From: Phlyctochytrium arcticum
Lineage: Eukaryota; Chytridiomycota; Chytridiomycetes; Chytridiales; Chytridiaceae
DNA: 64,000 bases
Reading direction: 5' to 3'
NCBI GenBank assembly: GCA_025602905.1
Contig: JAHLKI010000014.1
Location: 496,001 to 560,000, forward strand
Made by a program: the position numbers and the translations under genes. The number at the start of each line of letters is the position of its first letter. Within the stretch, counting starts at the first letter, position 1. This document shows positions 50,516 to 60,790 of the stretch, in pieces. Below the pieces are notes generated by a model. It had not been told where the DNA came from. It saw only the letters and a list, made by a program, of their open reading frames with translations, and made no database searches.

Positions 50516-50930
50516 ATGGTTGCCGTCCATTAGCCAGTCGTGACATCGGCCTTGTCCTCATATGCCTCATGGCCGACCACATCAGCAAGCGTCTCTATGG
50601 CTGCCCTCACCGCTCCCAACATTGTCATCTCAAGTCGGCAAACCAATGACATGCTCAAGGGATGTATGCAGGGAATCGACGACACCAGTTGCGGTGGCTA
50701 TCTTGGAATTGTGCATCCCAAGAATCCCAACATCGATGCGAAAAGGGAAGGAGTGCATGGCGTATCTCAAAAAGCAGGCACCCGAACTGAACGACATACC
50801 AGGCCTGGAGGGACAGCTGGCCAATATATGGATATGGAGGGCCAAAGTCATTAGCTACCGAACATTGGTTTCTGGTGAGCACGACTGTTGCGACGACCGG
50901 GGCGGTCTTGGGAATGTTTTATATAGGCAG
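50516..50930 (+). pseudogene. Array unit 4, broken copy
   Basis: The ATG at 50516 is followed by VAVH and an in-frame stop. Beyond it, family sequence continues: SALSSYASWPTTSAS, TAPNIVISSRQTND, CMQGIDDTSCGGYLGIVHP (very close to unit 2). Then a deletion and frame change remove the CxC segment and join to KAGT..., after which recognisable remnants of the C-terminal tail (TGAVLGMF-like, about 50895-50925) lie in another frame. It is closest to unit 2 in the middle and to unit 5 near the start (AALTAPN), so it may be a recombinant. Confidence 0.75.
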
Positions 50931-51648
50931 TTGATCTCCTCTCCCATTAGTCGATGATCCATTACCCATTGTATTGTACATATACTGTACCGTATATCAC
51001 TTCTCTCATTTTTCATATAATCGTCGCCATTTCTAGAGCTGAATCATGATATTCGTAACACATCCCTCCCAGACACATCCTTTTGTCGCTTTATCGTTAT
51101 TTAAACTTGTGCTTCCTCTTGTTACATTTAAAGTTAACCTTCTCACGCGAGTATTTTCTTGATGCATAATTTTGAGACCAGGTATAACTGTGTTCTGCCC
51201 CTTCCGACTTGGAATGAACGATTGGACATGGGTAGTAAAACATCCCGTACTCCCGTCCACTGGTAAATCCTGCCTGTTGTATTTTATGAGGTGATGTTTG
51301 ATTTCTTGTTTGTTTTCAAAACACACCGGTGAAATCTATAAGTGGAAGGACATATGGTATACAAGGTGAAGCCAACCACTCGTATGAGATTTTCATCGGA
51401 AATGATGAGCGTCTACAATTATTAGGACGTTGTTCCAAACATCAGCATTCCAGCAAGCTCCAGCACAGAGAGCAAAAACGCGAAGCGCCAGAAGCGGCCC
51501 AACAAAAGTACTCGTGCAAGACTTTTCGCGGATATGAGTGGCATTGCTACTCGTCGCAGGCTTCTCGAGTAAATATAAAACGTCGGACTTGGCCAGGCGC
51601 CCCTTCCTGATCCCATCCCAAGTTTATTCCGATTCCAAGAACAGCAAA
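50931..51648. other. Spacer between array units 4 and 5
   Basis: About 720 bases. Contains a block resembling the spacer before unit 2 (CTTGATGCATAATTTTGAG and CCTTCCGACTTGG, about 51160-51215) and ends in the shared leader (CCCATCCCAAGTTTATTCCG). An in-frame extension upstream of 51649 is not shared by other units, so it is treated as non-coding. Confidence 0.45.
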
Positions 51649-52206
51649 ATGGTTGCCCTCCAAGCAATTTCCAATCTTCTCCCAATCCTGCTATCGGCCT
51701 CTTCCTCATTGCAGACCACATCAGGAAGCGCTTCTGCGGCCGCCCTTACCGCTCCCAACGTTCTTGTTACAAGTCGGCAAGCCAATGTCATGCCTAATGA
51801 CCGATGTGTTCAACGCCTAATGAACATTGCTTCCCTCCCGGGCAGCCCCGAATGCGATGCCGCTGCTACGCTCGCCGCTGAGAACAAAAGCAAAATCGAC
51901 GCGAACTTGGCAAAGTGCGTATGCCCGTGGATTCAAGATATTGCCGAAATTATGGAGGACAAGGAGTGCCTGGAATTCCTGAAGCAGCAAAACTCTGGAA
52001 TGGACAAGGCAGAGATGGAGAGAGAGCTGGCCAAGGGGTTGGGCTCTTTAAACGAAGTCGCAGCGTCGTGCAAAAAGGGCGATTATGAAGCAGCCGCAAA
52101 GCAGATGAATGAGAAGAGTGGAGGACCACAGTCATTGGCTATCGGACATTGGTTTATGGTGGGCACGACTGTTGCGACCGCCGGGGCAGTCTTGGGAATG
52201 TTTTAA
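51649..52206 (+). CDS. Six-cysteine, GPI-signal-like protein (array unit 5)
   Basis: A 185-residue paralogue starting MVALQAISNLLPILLSASSS. It has a slightly longer Ala/Ser-rich linker (GSASAAALTAPNVLVTSRQ) before the first cysteine. Cysteines at 53, 69, 90, 92, 107 and 141 give C-x15-C-x20-C-x-C-x14-C-x33-C. Family motifs: DRCVQRLMNIASLPGSPEC, KCVCPWIQDI, EDKECLEFL, and CKKGDYEAAAKQMNE. The tail SGGPQSLAIGHWFMVGTT to VLGMF is almost identical to that of unit 2. Although the frame is open upstream to 51538, the start was chosen by alignment with the other units. Likely surface-anchored; function unknown. Confidence 0.72.
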   Translation: MVALQAISNLLPILLSASSSLQTTSGSASAAALTAPNVLVTSRQANVMPNDRCVQRLMNIASLPGSPECDAAATLAAENKSKIDANLAKCVCPWIQDIAEIMEDKECLEFLKQQNSGMDKAEMERELAKGLGSLNEVAASCKKGDYEAAAKQMNEKSGGPQSLAIGHWFMVGTTVATAGAVLGMF

Positions 52207-52865
52207 GGAGCTGGCTTCCTCCCATTTCGTGTTGTCCGTTACCCGTTGTAGGATACATACCTCATATTACTTTCGAATAACTTATAATAATACTCTTCCA
52301 AGTTTTGTGCCTGCATATTGCGCCATATTGTTCGTTTCTAACTTTCGATTTTTACTCTGAATTCCCATCAACCTAAGATAGTCTTAAGTTATACGTGCAC
52401 CATCTCATTGACCGGTACGCGAATGTCTCTACAATGATCAAGAGAACGTGAATCATTGGGATGACTGTTGCGTATAGTGATGAGCAATGTGCCAAATTGC
52501 CAATGCCGTCTACACTGCAGTTTATTTACAATATATCAGAAAACCAGATTTACACTTCAAAATGTTTCAGAATCAACCCCCGTGACTGGGAACCCTACCT
52601 TCACCCCGTATTCCGTGTCCTCGGTTCTGCTTTTTCCTTCCCCTCTTGCTTCATCTGCATCGGACTTGGCCTATCGGACTTGGCCCGTTTCGACACTGCA
52701 TTTCACCTTACACAGCTCCTTAACCTGCACCTTTGCTCCTGTCATTCCCATCCCCGCTGCCCTTTGCCTGTATACACGGACCTGTATCGACTTTGTAAAA
52801 GCTTCGCTACGAAATTGTAACTATCTCATTCTTATGAACATGTATTTCAAATATTTCCGAACTAT
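52207..52865. other. Gap between array and Helitron-like element
   Basis: About 660 bases. The first 150 are the shared downstream region of array unit 5 (ACCTCATATTAC). The left end of the Helitron-like element should lie in the rest, but I could not fix a TC terminus by eye. From about 52580 the plus strand is rich in C/T, like the rest of the element. Confidence 0.4.
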
Positions 52866-53747
52866 TTACATATCACTGTCTTCGTCATCTGTCTCCGCTA
52901 CGGCTTTCCCTTTGCCTTTCCCGGTTCCCTTCGGCCGGTTCTTCGATCCCTTAGGGCGGCCGCATTTCCTTCGAGGTGGTGTCACCGGTTCCTCCAAGTC
53001 CTCGCCGACAGCACTGGGGCCGGCTTGGCTGCTGGTTGCTGTCGCGAACATGTTGTCCTCCACCTGCACCATGCCCATGCTGGCCTCCTCTTCCGTCCTC
53101 AATCTTTTGGGACTGAGCCTTTTTCCAAAGTAAGATGCCACCGCTTCTCCCGCCGTCGAGGTTGGTGTCGCCGGTGCCACGATCAGCCGGTCCACATCTG
53201 ACTGCCCAGTGGGGATCCAGAACAGCTCCGATTTCAACACCCCTCCGTCCCCCAATGTTCCAATCACGTTCACGATCAGCCCTGCCTTCACTTTGTTCTT
53301 CTTCCTTTTTTCCCAGTACTTTCCCGACATGCTGATGGTGCAGCGCCGCTCTATCTCCCGCCGATCCACGTCATGCCATACGTTGTACTGGACAACAACT
53401 GTGTCCCCCTGTACTCCGGACACTTTCCCTGTGAGGTTGAAGGTTGCTGCCACGGCATCTAATATGCCGCTGTCGTAGTCATCCATACAAATCTTGCTGC
53501 CGCTGAACGCGCTTGCTTTGAAGGTGTTGGGCTCATATGCCGCGCTGGCTATCAGATAGTAGTTGTCCCCGATGATAGGTTTCTGGAGCTGGCGCCATGC
53601 GAATACATTGACAACGACTTCGGCGGTTTCCACGTTTCCGATGGGGATGATGACACTAATGTCGTATGAGAGTCGGTCGATCTTGATGATGTCCGTGACA
53701 AAACATGTGCTAGTGATGCTGTACATTCCGAGTTGTGTGTGCTTCAA
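52866..53747 (-). CDS. AT-hook protein with possible OB fold, in Helitron-like element
   Basis: An intronless 293-residue protein on the minus strand, starting MKHTQLGMYSITS. The first 190 residues alternate short beta-like stretches (VVVNVFAWRQLQKP, NYYLIASAAYEP, FNLTGKVSGVQGDTVVVQY, AGLIVNVIGTLG, SELFWIP), which looks like one or two OB-fold or similar beta-barrel domains; this fold call is inference. The C-terminal part is Pro/Ser/Thr-rich and ends with an AT hook (KCGRPKGSKNRPKG) and a GKGKGK basic run, then an acidic TDDEDSDM. Some Helitrons in plants and animals carry replication-protein-A-like single-strand-binding proteins, so a DNA-binding helper of the Rep helicase is plausible. It is transcribed away from the helicase gene across a 1.3-kb region full of direct repeats. 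Confidence 0.6.
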   Translation of the reverse strand: MKHTQLGMYSITSTCFVTDIIKIDRLSYDISVIIPIGNVETAEVVVNVFAWRQLQKPIIGDNYYLIASAAYEPNTFKASAFSGSKICMDDYDSGILDAVAATFNLTGKVSGVQGDTVVVQYNVWHDVDRREIERRCTISMSGKYWEKRKKNKVKAGLIVNVIGTLGDGGVLKSELFWIPTGQSDVDRLIVAPATPTSTAGEAVASYFGKRLSPKRLRTEEEASMGMVQVEDNMFATATSSQAGPSAVGEDLEEPVTPPRRKCGRPKGSKNRPKGTGKGKGKAVAETDDEDSDM

Positions 53748-53867
53748 GTGGTGCTTTGCGGTGATTGTTGTTACTGTCTTTTGTTGAAGATGTTTCGCTA
53801 GGAGGGCCGCCCGACAGTGCCTTCTTTTTATACCTTTTTCCGTCCCTCCCCTTCATTTCTTCATGAC

Positions 53868-54070
53868 TCTGTTTGTTGTTTCTTTCTTTACCACTTGGGG
53901 GCTGTTTCGGTCAATTTCCCACCAAATCTGCAACGCCTTCACGCGTGTGAGCCGGTATCTGATTACCTTCTTCATTTCTATCTTCCTCCTCATTCTTTTG
54001 ATGACATTGACCCACTTGGCGTTCGGGTTCCATTCCTTCTATTGCATTTTTCCCCACTACTTCACGCCCA
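53868..54070 (+). repeat. Long direct repeat, copy 1 (with copy 2 at 54570-54780)
   Basis: About 200 bases repeated once, roughly 80 percent identical by eye. Shared blocks: TACCACTTGGGGG, GTCAATTTCCCAC, GCCGGTATCTGATTACCTTC, TCTATCTTCCTCCTCATTCT, ACATTGACCCACTTGGCGTT and TATTGCATTTTT. Lies in the divergent promoter region of the Helitron-like element. Confidence 0.75.
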
Positions 54071-54081
54071 TTGATTTGATT

Positions 54082-54930
54082 TGAATGTGTGGCTCTTTAC
54101 TTTAGATGAACCTATCTCCGCCGCGTTTCATTCTGTTATGTTTCTTTCTACTGCATTTTTCCCAACACCATTTCCTTCACGCCCCTTGATTTGATTAGCG
54201 TTCGCTCCATATTCACGTTGAATGTGTGGCTCTTTTAGGCGTTCTCTCCTTATTCACTTTGGTTTTGTGGCTCTTTACTTTCCGATGATCCTATCTCCGC
54301 TGCGTTTCATTCTTTCATGTTTCTTTCTATTGCATTTTTCCCGAAACTATTTCATTCTCATAAACACACTACGTCTATACATTGCCGATCTTATCTCTGC
54401 TCTTTACTCCTTTTCAAACTTCAATATGGTTGTCGTCCAATTCCCTTGACCTTCATACCATCTGTTGTGTTTCCATTCGTCCTAATTATCTATCTCGCTC
54501 CTCTCCTCTCATTTCCTTCTTCCTTGCTTTTTATGTTATTACCCAAATCTGCTTTCTGAATGCTTCTGTCCACTCTGTTTGTAATATCTTTCTCTACCAC
54601 TTGGGGGATGTTTCCGTCAATTTCCCACTAACCGTGCGACGCGTGTTTGCCGGTATCTGATTACCTTCTTCAATTCTATCTTCCTCCTCATTCTTTGGAA
54701 GACTTAACACATTGACCCACTTGGCGTTCGCGTTTGTTTCTTTATATTGCATTTTTCTCAACGCCATTTCTTTCATGTCTCATAAATTTGATGGGCGTTT
54801 CGCTGTTGTTTCCATGTAAATTTTATGAGCGTTTCACTGTCACGTCCATGTTCATTTTGAATGGGTGGCTGTTTACTTTCCGATGTACCTATCTGCGCTG
54901 CGGTTCATTCTGTTATTTTTTCTTTCATGC
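54082..54930 (+). repeat. Three spaced direct repeats in the divergent promoter region
   Basis: Copies at about 54082-54172, 54266-54354 and 54859-54930 share TGTGGCTCTTTACTTT, GATGxxCCTATCTCCGC, TGCGTTTCATTCT and (first two) TTTCTATTGCATTTTTCCC. The third is shorter and more diverged. Such spaced repeats between two divergent genes may be replication or regulatory sites, or traces of slippage. Confidence 0.7.
54570..54780 (+). repeat. Long direct repeat, copy 2
   Basis: Second copy of the repeat at 53868-54070. It carries a small insertion after CATTCTTTGGAAGACTTAAC and several point differences, so the duplication is not very recent. Confidence 0.75.
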
Positions 54931-55041
54931 TTAACTGTCCAGTTACGGCCTCTCTGTTCCCTGAACCCTTTAAAATGGCCACTCCCTTCTTCTTCCCCCG
55001 CATCCATCTGTAGCCCCCCCTTCCCCCCTCCTCCCCCCACC

Positions 55042-58000
55042 ATGGACGCCCAAACTTACCTTGCCAAGCGCCGTGAAATCCATCGTAGGGCTTCCGAAAC
55101 ACGCCGTTTGAAGAAACAACGCATGATTTCATCTGTCCTTCAGTCCGTATGTATTTGTTTCCTCCCCACGGTCTGCAGCGCATCACTGACTCTGTTACAG
55201 TCTACATCTTCCTTGCAAACCTCTGTTTCGCCTCCGTCGGCCTTTGCCGCCCATTCTCCTCATTCGCTTTCCTCTTCCGGGATCCATGCGCCTTCCCACA
55301 CATCTACTGCGCAGGTAAATATTACTCATCTTCTTCACTGCACACCTCCAGATTTTAAGTATACTTCATCCAGGTCCAATGTCATTCTCCTGCTTGCATT
55401 CCCCAATGGTGGTCCGCACATTGTGTACTTCATTTACCTTCGCGCCACAACGCTGTCTGGAATGTGTTGCCCTGCTCATTCTGCGGTGTCTTCCTGCTGT
55501 CCTCGGAACGGAAAGCTTTCTGTTGCAACGCTGGTCGGTGGACTCTTCCACGTCTCCCTCCCTATCCTCCACCTATCGCCAACGTACTGACTACCGCCAA
55601 CGTCTCACAAATGTCCCGCCGCCTTAATAACCTCTTTTCCTTCACGGCAATCGGTGTTACGGGCAAATTCGCAAATTTCCGGAGTCCTTCTTCAGTGTGC
55701 ATATCTGGGAGGGTTTACCACCGCATGCTACCGCTCGCTTCTCCGGGGCATTCAATGCATTGGTTTCTGTATGATGCGGAAGAGCGCTGCTCTGTCGCCA
55801 GCAACTACAATGTGCCTTCAAACCATTGTGGCGGTCTTTGAAAACCTTCTGGACGATGTCAATCCATACGTGTCCCAATTTTCGCGTGCCGTTCATGTTG
55901 CGGGCAACGTCCAGCAACTCCGTCCGGATTACTCAATTCATTTAAATGAAGACACTCACAACTCTGAAATCGCGGCTGTCATTGGCACTCCCGACTCGGC
56001 TACTATGGTGGATCGCAACATTGTAGTATGGATGCACTCTGATGCCACTCCCACATTCGTGCCAATTTTGAGCTCTCATTACGAACCATTGCAGTACCCG
56101 ATTCTCTTCCCCCATGGCACCCCTGGCTGGACAATGGACAATTCCTTCGGGTTTTCTCAGATTATTTGGTATCGCATCAGACTATTGCAAGAACCGCGCT
56201 TTTCTCTGTTGGGCCGTCTGGCCGGCGAATACCTGGTGGACATGTTCTCCAGGACTGAGGACCAAAAACTCAATTTCATCTTCAACAATCGCCATTCTAT
56301 GAACGATGATGTAGATGGTGGACCCCAGGAAGAATCACATCTCTTCCTTCCCAAATCCTTTCACGGCTCTCAGAAATGGTGCAGTGACCAGGTGGCCTGC
56401 GCTTTAACTCTGGCTCGAAAATTCGGCCCTCCCTCCTTCTTTGTGACAATGACCGCCAACCCCAAATGGCCGGAGATTACTTCGAAGTTGCTCCCCGGCC
56501 AAACAGCGTTCGACCAGCCTGCGTTGGTGGTACGTGTTTTCAAATCAAGACTTTCCAGATGCATCTCTCTTCTGCGGACTGTCTTTGGCCAAGTCGTCTA
56601 CATCGTCTGGGTCGTCGAGTTCCAAAAGCGGGGTCTTCCCCACGCACACATCATCTTAAAGTGCAACCCCGAACTACCTCCCTCCTCCATCAACTCCGTC
56701 ATCTCAGCTGAGCTTCCCACAGGTACCGACCCTGCCTGTGTCCTACTCGCGGCGAAGGTCAAACAGTTCATGATCCACAGTTCCTCCCATTCTTCGAGAT
56801 GCCTCAGGGATGGTAAATGCATCTATGGGTATCCGAAACCTGTTAATCCGGTTACCTGGGTCGACGATCGAGGGTACGTTCAGTACCGTCGCCGGTCTGT
56901 CGCGGACGCTTGCGTCGTTCCCCACTCACCGCTGCTTCTGTTGGAATTGGACTGCCACGTCAATGTCGAAATTGCCTCCACAGTGCACGTGTTTATGTAC
57001 CTGTACAAATATTTATACAAAGGCCCGGACAGAGTCAAGTACAACATTTCATCCGACTGCGCAAGGCCCACTGATGAAATTGACGATTACCTCAATGGCC
57101 GTTACCTTTCCGCCCCTGAGTGCGCTTGGCGGATTTTTCAGTTTTCTGTTTCTCGAAAAATTCCGGCGGTTGAAACTTTAGTCTGTCATTTGGCGGGTGC
57201 GAAATTCTATAAGTACGGCTCTAACAAAGAGTCTTCCACCTTTTCCTCCCTGACTCGCTACCTACTATTCCGCCCACCAGAGGACCTTTTCGACAACATC
57301 ACCTATCTGGATTATTACGAGAGGTTTACCCACAAGCCTTGGTCTGGAGAAGCGCTTTCCAACAACCAGTATCTAGAGTCCCCACACCCTGGCTCTCGAT
57401 GGGTCATCTCTACCCGTACATCTCAATCTCCTCATGTGTGCAGGATTCAGACCATTGGTGCCAAATTGGGGGAACTTTTCTATCTTCGTTCCTTTCTACA
57501 AGTTATGCCCGGCCGTTCGTATGAGAACCTTCGCACAGTTGCCAATGTCATTTATCCTACCTTCCAAGAGGCCGCCTACGCCCTGAATCTTTTTAGCAAC
57601 GACTCGGAACCCACAGTGGCCATGGAGGATGCCATTGCCGATTTGCGCTTGCCTTCTCAGCTGCGCTTCCTTTACGGACAGTTGGTTTTGAACGGTGCTC
57701 CTGCTCCATCACTCTGGATGCGTTTCAAGGATGATTTGGCGGCTGACTATCTGGACTTGCATCACCGAAATGTTCGAAAATGCTACAATCTCGCTCTCCT
57801 GGACATTAACAAGCACTTCGCTGCAAGCTCCCAAACATGCGCTGACTTCGGCCTACCACTACCCAATATTGTTTCTCGTGACTTGGAAAACGAGCGAGAC
57901 GCTTTTGAGGGACGTCAGCCTGACCTCCTGCGTGAGGTTTCCCTCGCCCTTCCAACTTTGAATGGCGAGCAGCGCGATTTTTTTGATCGGATAGTCACTG

Positions 58001-59334
58001 GAGTGAACGACAGCTCCGCAAATAATCTTCATTTCCTGCAAGGCAAAGCTGGAACTGGGAAGACATACCTACTTAATCTCATCGCCAACCATCTGCGGGC
58101 TGCTGGGCACATTGTTCTAATCGTTGCTACCACGGCAATGGCCGCTTCGAACTACGAACGGGGTCGCACCGCTCATTCTTTGTTCAAGATTCCCATCGAG
58201 GCCGACTCTGGTGGGAATTTGTGTTCCTCGGTGGGGCTGGGGACGAACCGGGCAGCTCTGTTGAAGGCCGCAACGCGCATTATTTGGGATGAACTTCCCA
58301 TGGGTTCGGGACCCGTTGTCGAGTGCGCCGATAACCTCATGAGATCAATCAAGGGCTTGGATTTGCCGTTTGGAGGCTGCGCATTCACTGGGGTTGGCGA
58401 TTGGCGTCAGGTTGCTCCTGTTGTACCTAATGCCGGCAGGGCTCAGGTCGTTGCATTGAGTGTGCGGAACTCCCATTTGTGGCCCCTTTTCCAAATCTCC
58501 CACCTTCGACAAACCTTTCGCGCCGCAAATGACGAACGATTCGATCGTTTTTTGGACCATGTCGGCGTTTCTCCTTCCGAAAATCTGGACCTGTCCTTCT
58601 TGGCCCACACTGATGATATAGAGGAATGTAAACAGTTCCTTTTCCCATCCCTTTCACCCGACGTTTCCACCTCCGCCGCTCCCTCCCAATGCTCCTTTCT
58701 TTCTTGCCTTAACATCCACGTCGACGAATTTAACGATTTGCTTTTTGATGCCTTCCCCGGGGAGCCCAAACACTACTATTCTTTCAATGATGTCGTTGAA
58801 AATGAACACCTGGCTGATGATCATCCCATCTGTAATCCGGATTACATTTCCGCACTCCGTTTTCCTGGTGTTCCGAGTCACTGCTTGTCTTTCAAAGTGG
58901 GAATGGTAGCTACTTTGATGCGTAACATTTCTGTTGAGCTCGGCTTGGTCAAAAATGCTAGAGTCAAGATTCTTGCCATGTTCCCCCACACTGTCACCGT
59001 TTCCCTTCCCAATCCAAATCCCAATCACCGGGCATCCACATACTCTATCCCCAGATTTGTTTTCATTTTCAAACCGACAAGCTCCACCTACTCCATCAAG
59101 CGGAAACAATTCCCTTTACGCCTGGGATATGCTTCAACATTCAACAGTTGCCAAGGACTGACGCTGAACCGGATCGTTGTAGATCTTCGCACTTCTGTTT
59201 TTGCACACGGTCAGCTCTATACGGCTTTGTCCCGCGTAAGGGCCTCGTCTGATATCCTACTCTTATTCGAGAAGGACGCTCCTCCATTTACACATAATGT
59301 TGTCTTTACTGAACTTCTTGACAACTTAACCTAA
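55042..59334 (+). CDS. Helitron Rep/Pif1-type helicase, with a frame break
   Basis: Rolling-circle replication initiator fused to a superfamily 1 helicase. Starts MDAQTYLAKRREIHRR in a good context (CACCATGG). Introns 55147-55200 and about 55316-55373 lead to the N-terminal zinc-like region (PCSFCGVF, AFCCNAGRW) and the Helitron-like start RLNNLFSFTAIGV. Near 55790-55830 the frame shifts by one base with no obvious intron; the main frame then runs to 59334. The HUH nuclease motif is GLPHAHIIL; the catalytic tyrosines lie in MYLYKYLYKGPDR, the two-tyrosine arrangement of Helitrons. The Pif1-like helicase has Walker A GKAGTGKTYL, Walker B IIWDELPMG, GVGDWRQVAPVV, NSCQGLTLNRIVVD and YTALSRVR. 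If the frameshift is real the element is probably inactive, though all catalytic motifs are intact. Confidence 0.88.
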
Positions 59335-59477
59335 CTTATCAACTTATAGAAAACTCAACTTACTGTTAGACCACTTATTCTAGCTTATTAGTACCTCTGT
59401 TCTTCTGTTCATTTCTACATGTTTTTTCTCTCCTGTCTCCGTTTGTCCTGTCTTCTTCTTTTGTGTTTTCTGTGTCT

Positions 59478-59507
59478 TTGACAACAGCGCGGAAGCGCTG
59501 AGGTCAA
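59478..59507. other. 30-base imperfect hairpin after helicase gene
   Basis: TTGAC-AA-CAGCGC-GGAA-GCGCTG-AG-GTCAA: eleven base pairs around a GGAA loop with one symmetric AA/AG internal mismatch. It lies 144 bases after the helicase stop. Helitrons carry a short hairpin just inside their 3' end, but the expected CTRR terminus does not follow closely here. It could instead be a terminator-like structure. Confidence 0.55.
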
Positions 59508-60790
59508 ACTTGTATTGTATATAAACTTCTCGCTCGCTTTGCCTTGGGCGCCTTGATTCCTACGACCTTGTCATTATCCGATGCCTCCATCGCATCAGTG
59601 GTGACCTCGGCTCTCCTGTTCGCAACCTGTTTCGACCTTCGGCTGTATTGGCTCCTTCTCCCACACCGTGGGACCCACCGGTGCAGATGCCGCTCCAACT
59701 TCCCCTCCACCACCCACAAATCCTCGCATTCCATGCCCACCATCCCCCGACAGGCAACGCGTCCGTATCCCACCCCCCTTTCTTCCTTTGCAGAGCAGAC
59801 AAGACATTACCTTAGGCTTCGAAGTTCAAAGGGTAGGAGAGGTAACAGCAAGTGCTGAACGGTGAGAAACAGAGAAGACATAAGTAAAAAATGGAAGAAA
59901 GAGGTGAAAGATGAAGGAAGCAACAGAGATCCCACAGCCAATGACGAATTTGGGATTGGAAGGAATCACATAAGTCCTGACCTGAACAACTGATTACAAG
60001 TAGGCATTTGATGGCATCTTGAATGCAAAAGAAAAGCACTAAGAAAGCGATGAGGACCCAAAAGTTTCTCTCCTTGAGCCAAAAAATCAGAGATGAAATG
60101 CGCCATAGTATTGCGGCAGGATCTGGATTCCATTTTGGCTGCACAAAGTTGTTTTCGTTGAGTGTACAGTATGTGCGTCCAAACATTTTGTGTCGTCGCC
60201 GGTCTCAATGTGATGCGCATCTTTGCGACTGCTACCTGATTGTTGATAGCTTCTGAACCGGTTCAGCCGTACTGCCTTGAACTGACGGGAGGAAACATCA
60301 AATACTTTTTTAGTTTTGAATTGGTTAGCAATATGCTGATCACAAACATACGATGCATCGGGATTTGGTCTTGAGCAAGTATTTGAAGACGCGGAATTTG
60401 GTGAGACCCCAAGAAGTAACGCATCGGACAAAGGATGAGATGCCGTCGTCCATGTAGAAAACTCCGGATATTACTGATCAAGGAAGTCTCTCAAACTTGC
60501 CCAAAACAAGTAGGAAACGCCGGAGGAAACGCCGCGATTTGCCTCGAGCATTTTGACAGGTCGCCCGCGCCACCTCCCGAATCCACCCAGGGCATTCAAT
60601 TTTTCGCACTGTTCACGTCCGGATTTTGCTTCGTCAACTTCTTGGATACCACTTTAGCAAGATTCTTCACAAATGAACCTGATTTGCGGTGGTATGCAAA
60701 AGTAGCAGAAGATCAGATAAGTTCCAGGGTTTCCCACCCACTTTTACAACAAAATAATCATCAACCTCATCACACAGCCATCAAATCAAA
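59508..60790. other. Region between Helitron-like element and eIF4G copy
   Basis: About 1.28 kb with no gene I can support. Short minus-strand frames between 59504 and 59865 have odd Gly/Arg/Trp-rich translations. Around 60360-60675 the DNA resembles 63760-63990 (listed as a repeat). A perfect ten-base palindrome GAACCGGTTC is at about 60257. Confidence 0.35.
60360..60675 (+). repeat. Left copy of repeat flanking the eIF4G-derived segment
   Basis: Shares with 63760-63990 a series of blocks in the same order: TGGTCTTGAGC, GGATGAGAT followed by CGTC, TTTTGACAGGTC, CGCGCC and CCTC, then CTCTAGCAAGA (right copy) or TTTAGCAAGATTCTT (left copy). By eye about 60-65 percent identical with indels. 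Confidence 0.5.

Larger units (their letters stand above)
46280..52300 (+). repeat. Tandem array of five six-cysteine paralogue units
   Basis: Five head-to-tail units whose start codons lie at 46389, 47888, 49398, 50516 and 51649, so the spacing is 1499, 1510, 1118 and 1133 bases. Similarity extends past the genes. The leaders share TTAAATAGTTGG, CCTTCCCATxCCAGC, AAGTTTATTCCG and CCAAGAAAA; downstream regions share ACCTCATAT and GTGCCATACAT; and the far flanks share CATCAGGCTCTTTG and CTTCCGACT. The arrangement implies repeated unequal crossing-over. Units 2, 3 and 5 are intact; units 1 and 4 are broken. Confidence 0.85.
52866..59507. mobile_element. Helitron-like rolling-circle transposon (core)
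   Basis: Core of a Helitron-type element: a Rep/Pif1 helicase gene (+, 55042-59334), a divergently transcribed AT-hook protein gene (-, 52866-53747), direct repeats between them and a 30-base imperfect hairpin at 59478-59507 after the helicase gene. Helitrons move by rolling-circle replication without target-site duplication, so ends need comparison of insertions; the coordinates given only span the recognised parts. The plus strand is unusually pyrimidine-rich throughout, unlike the flanking housekeeping genes. Confidence 0.75.
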
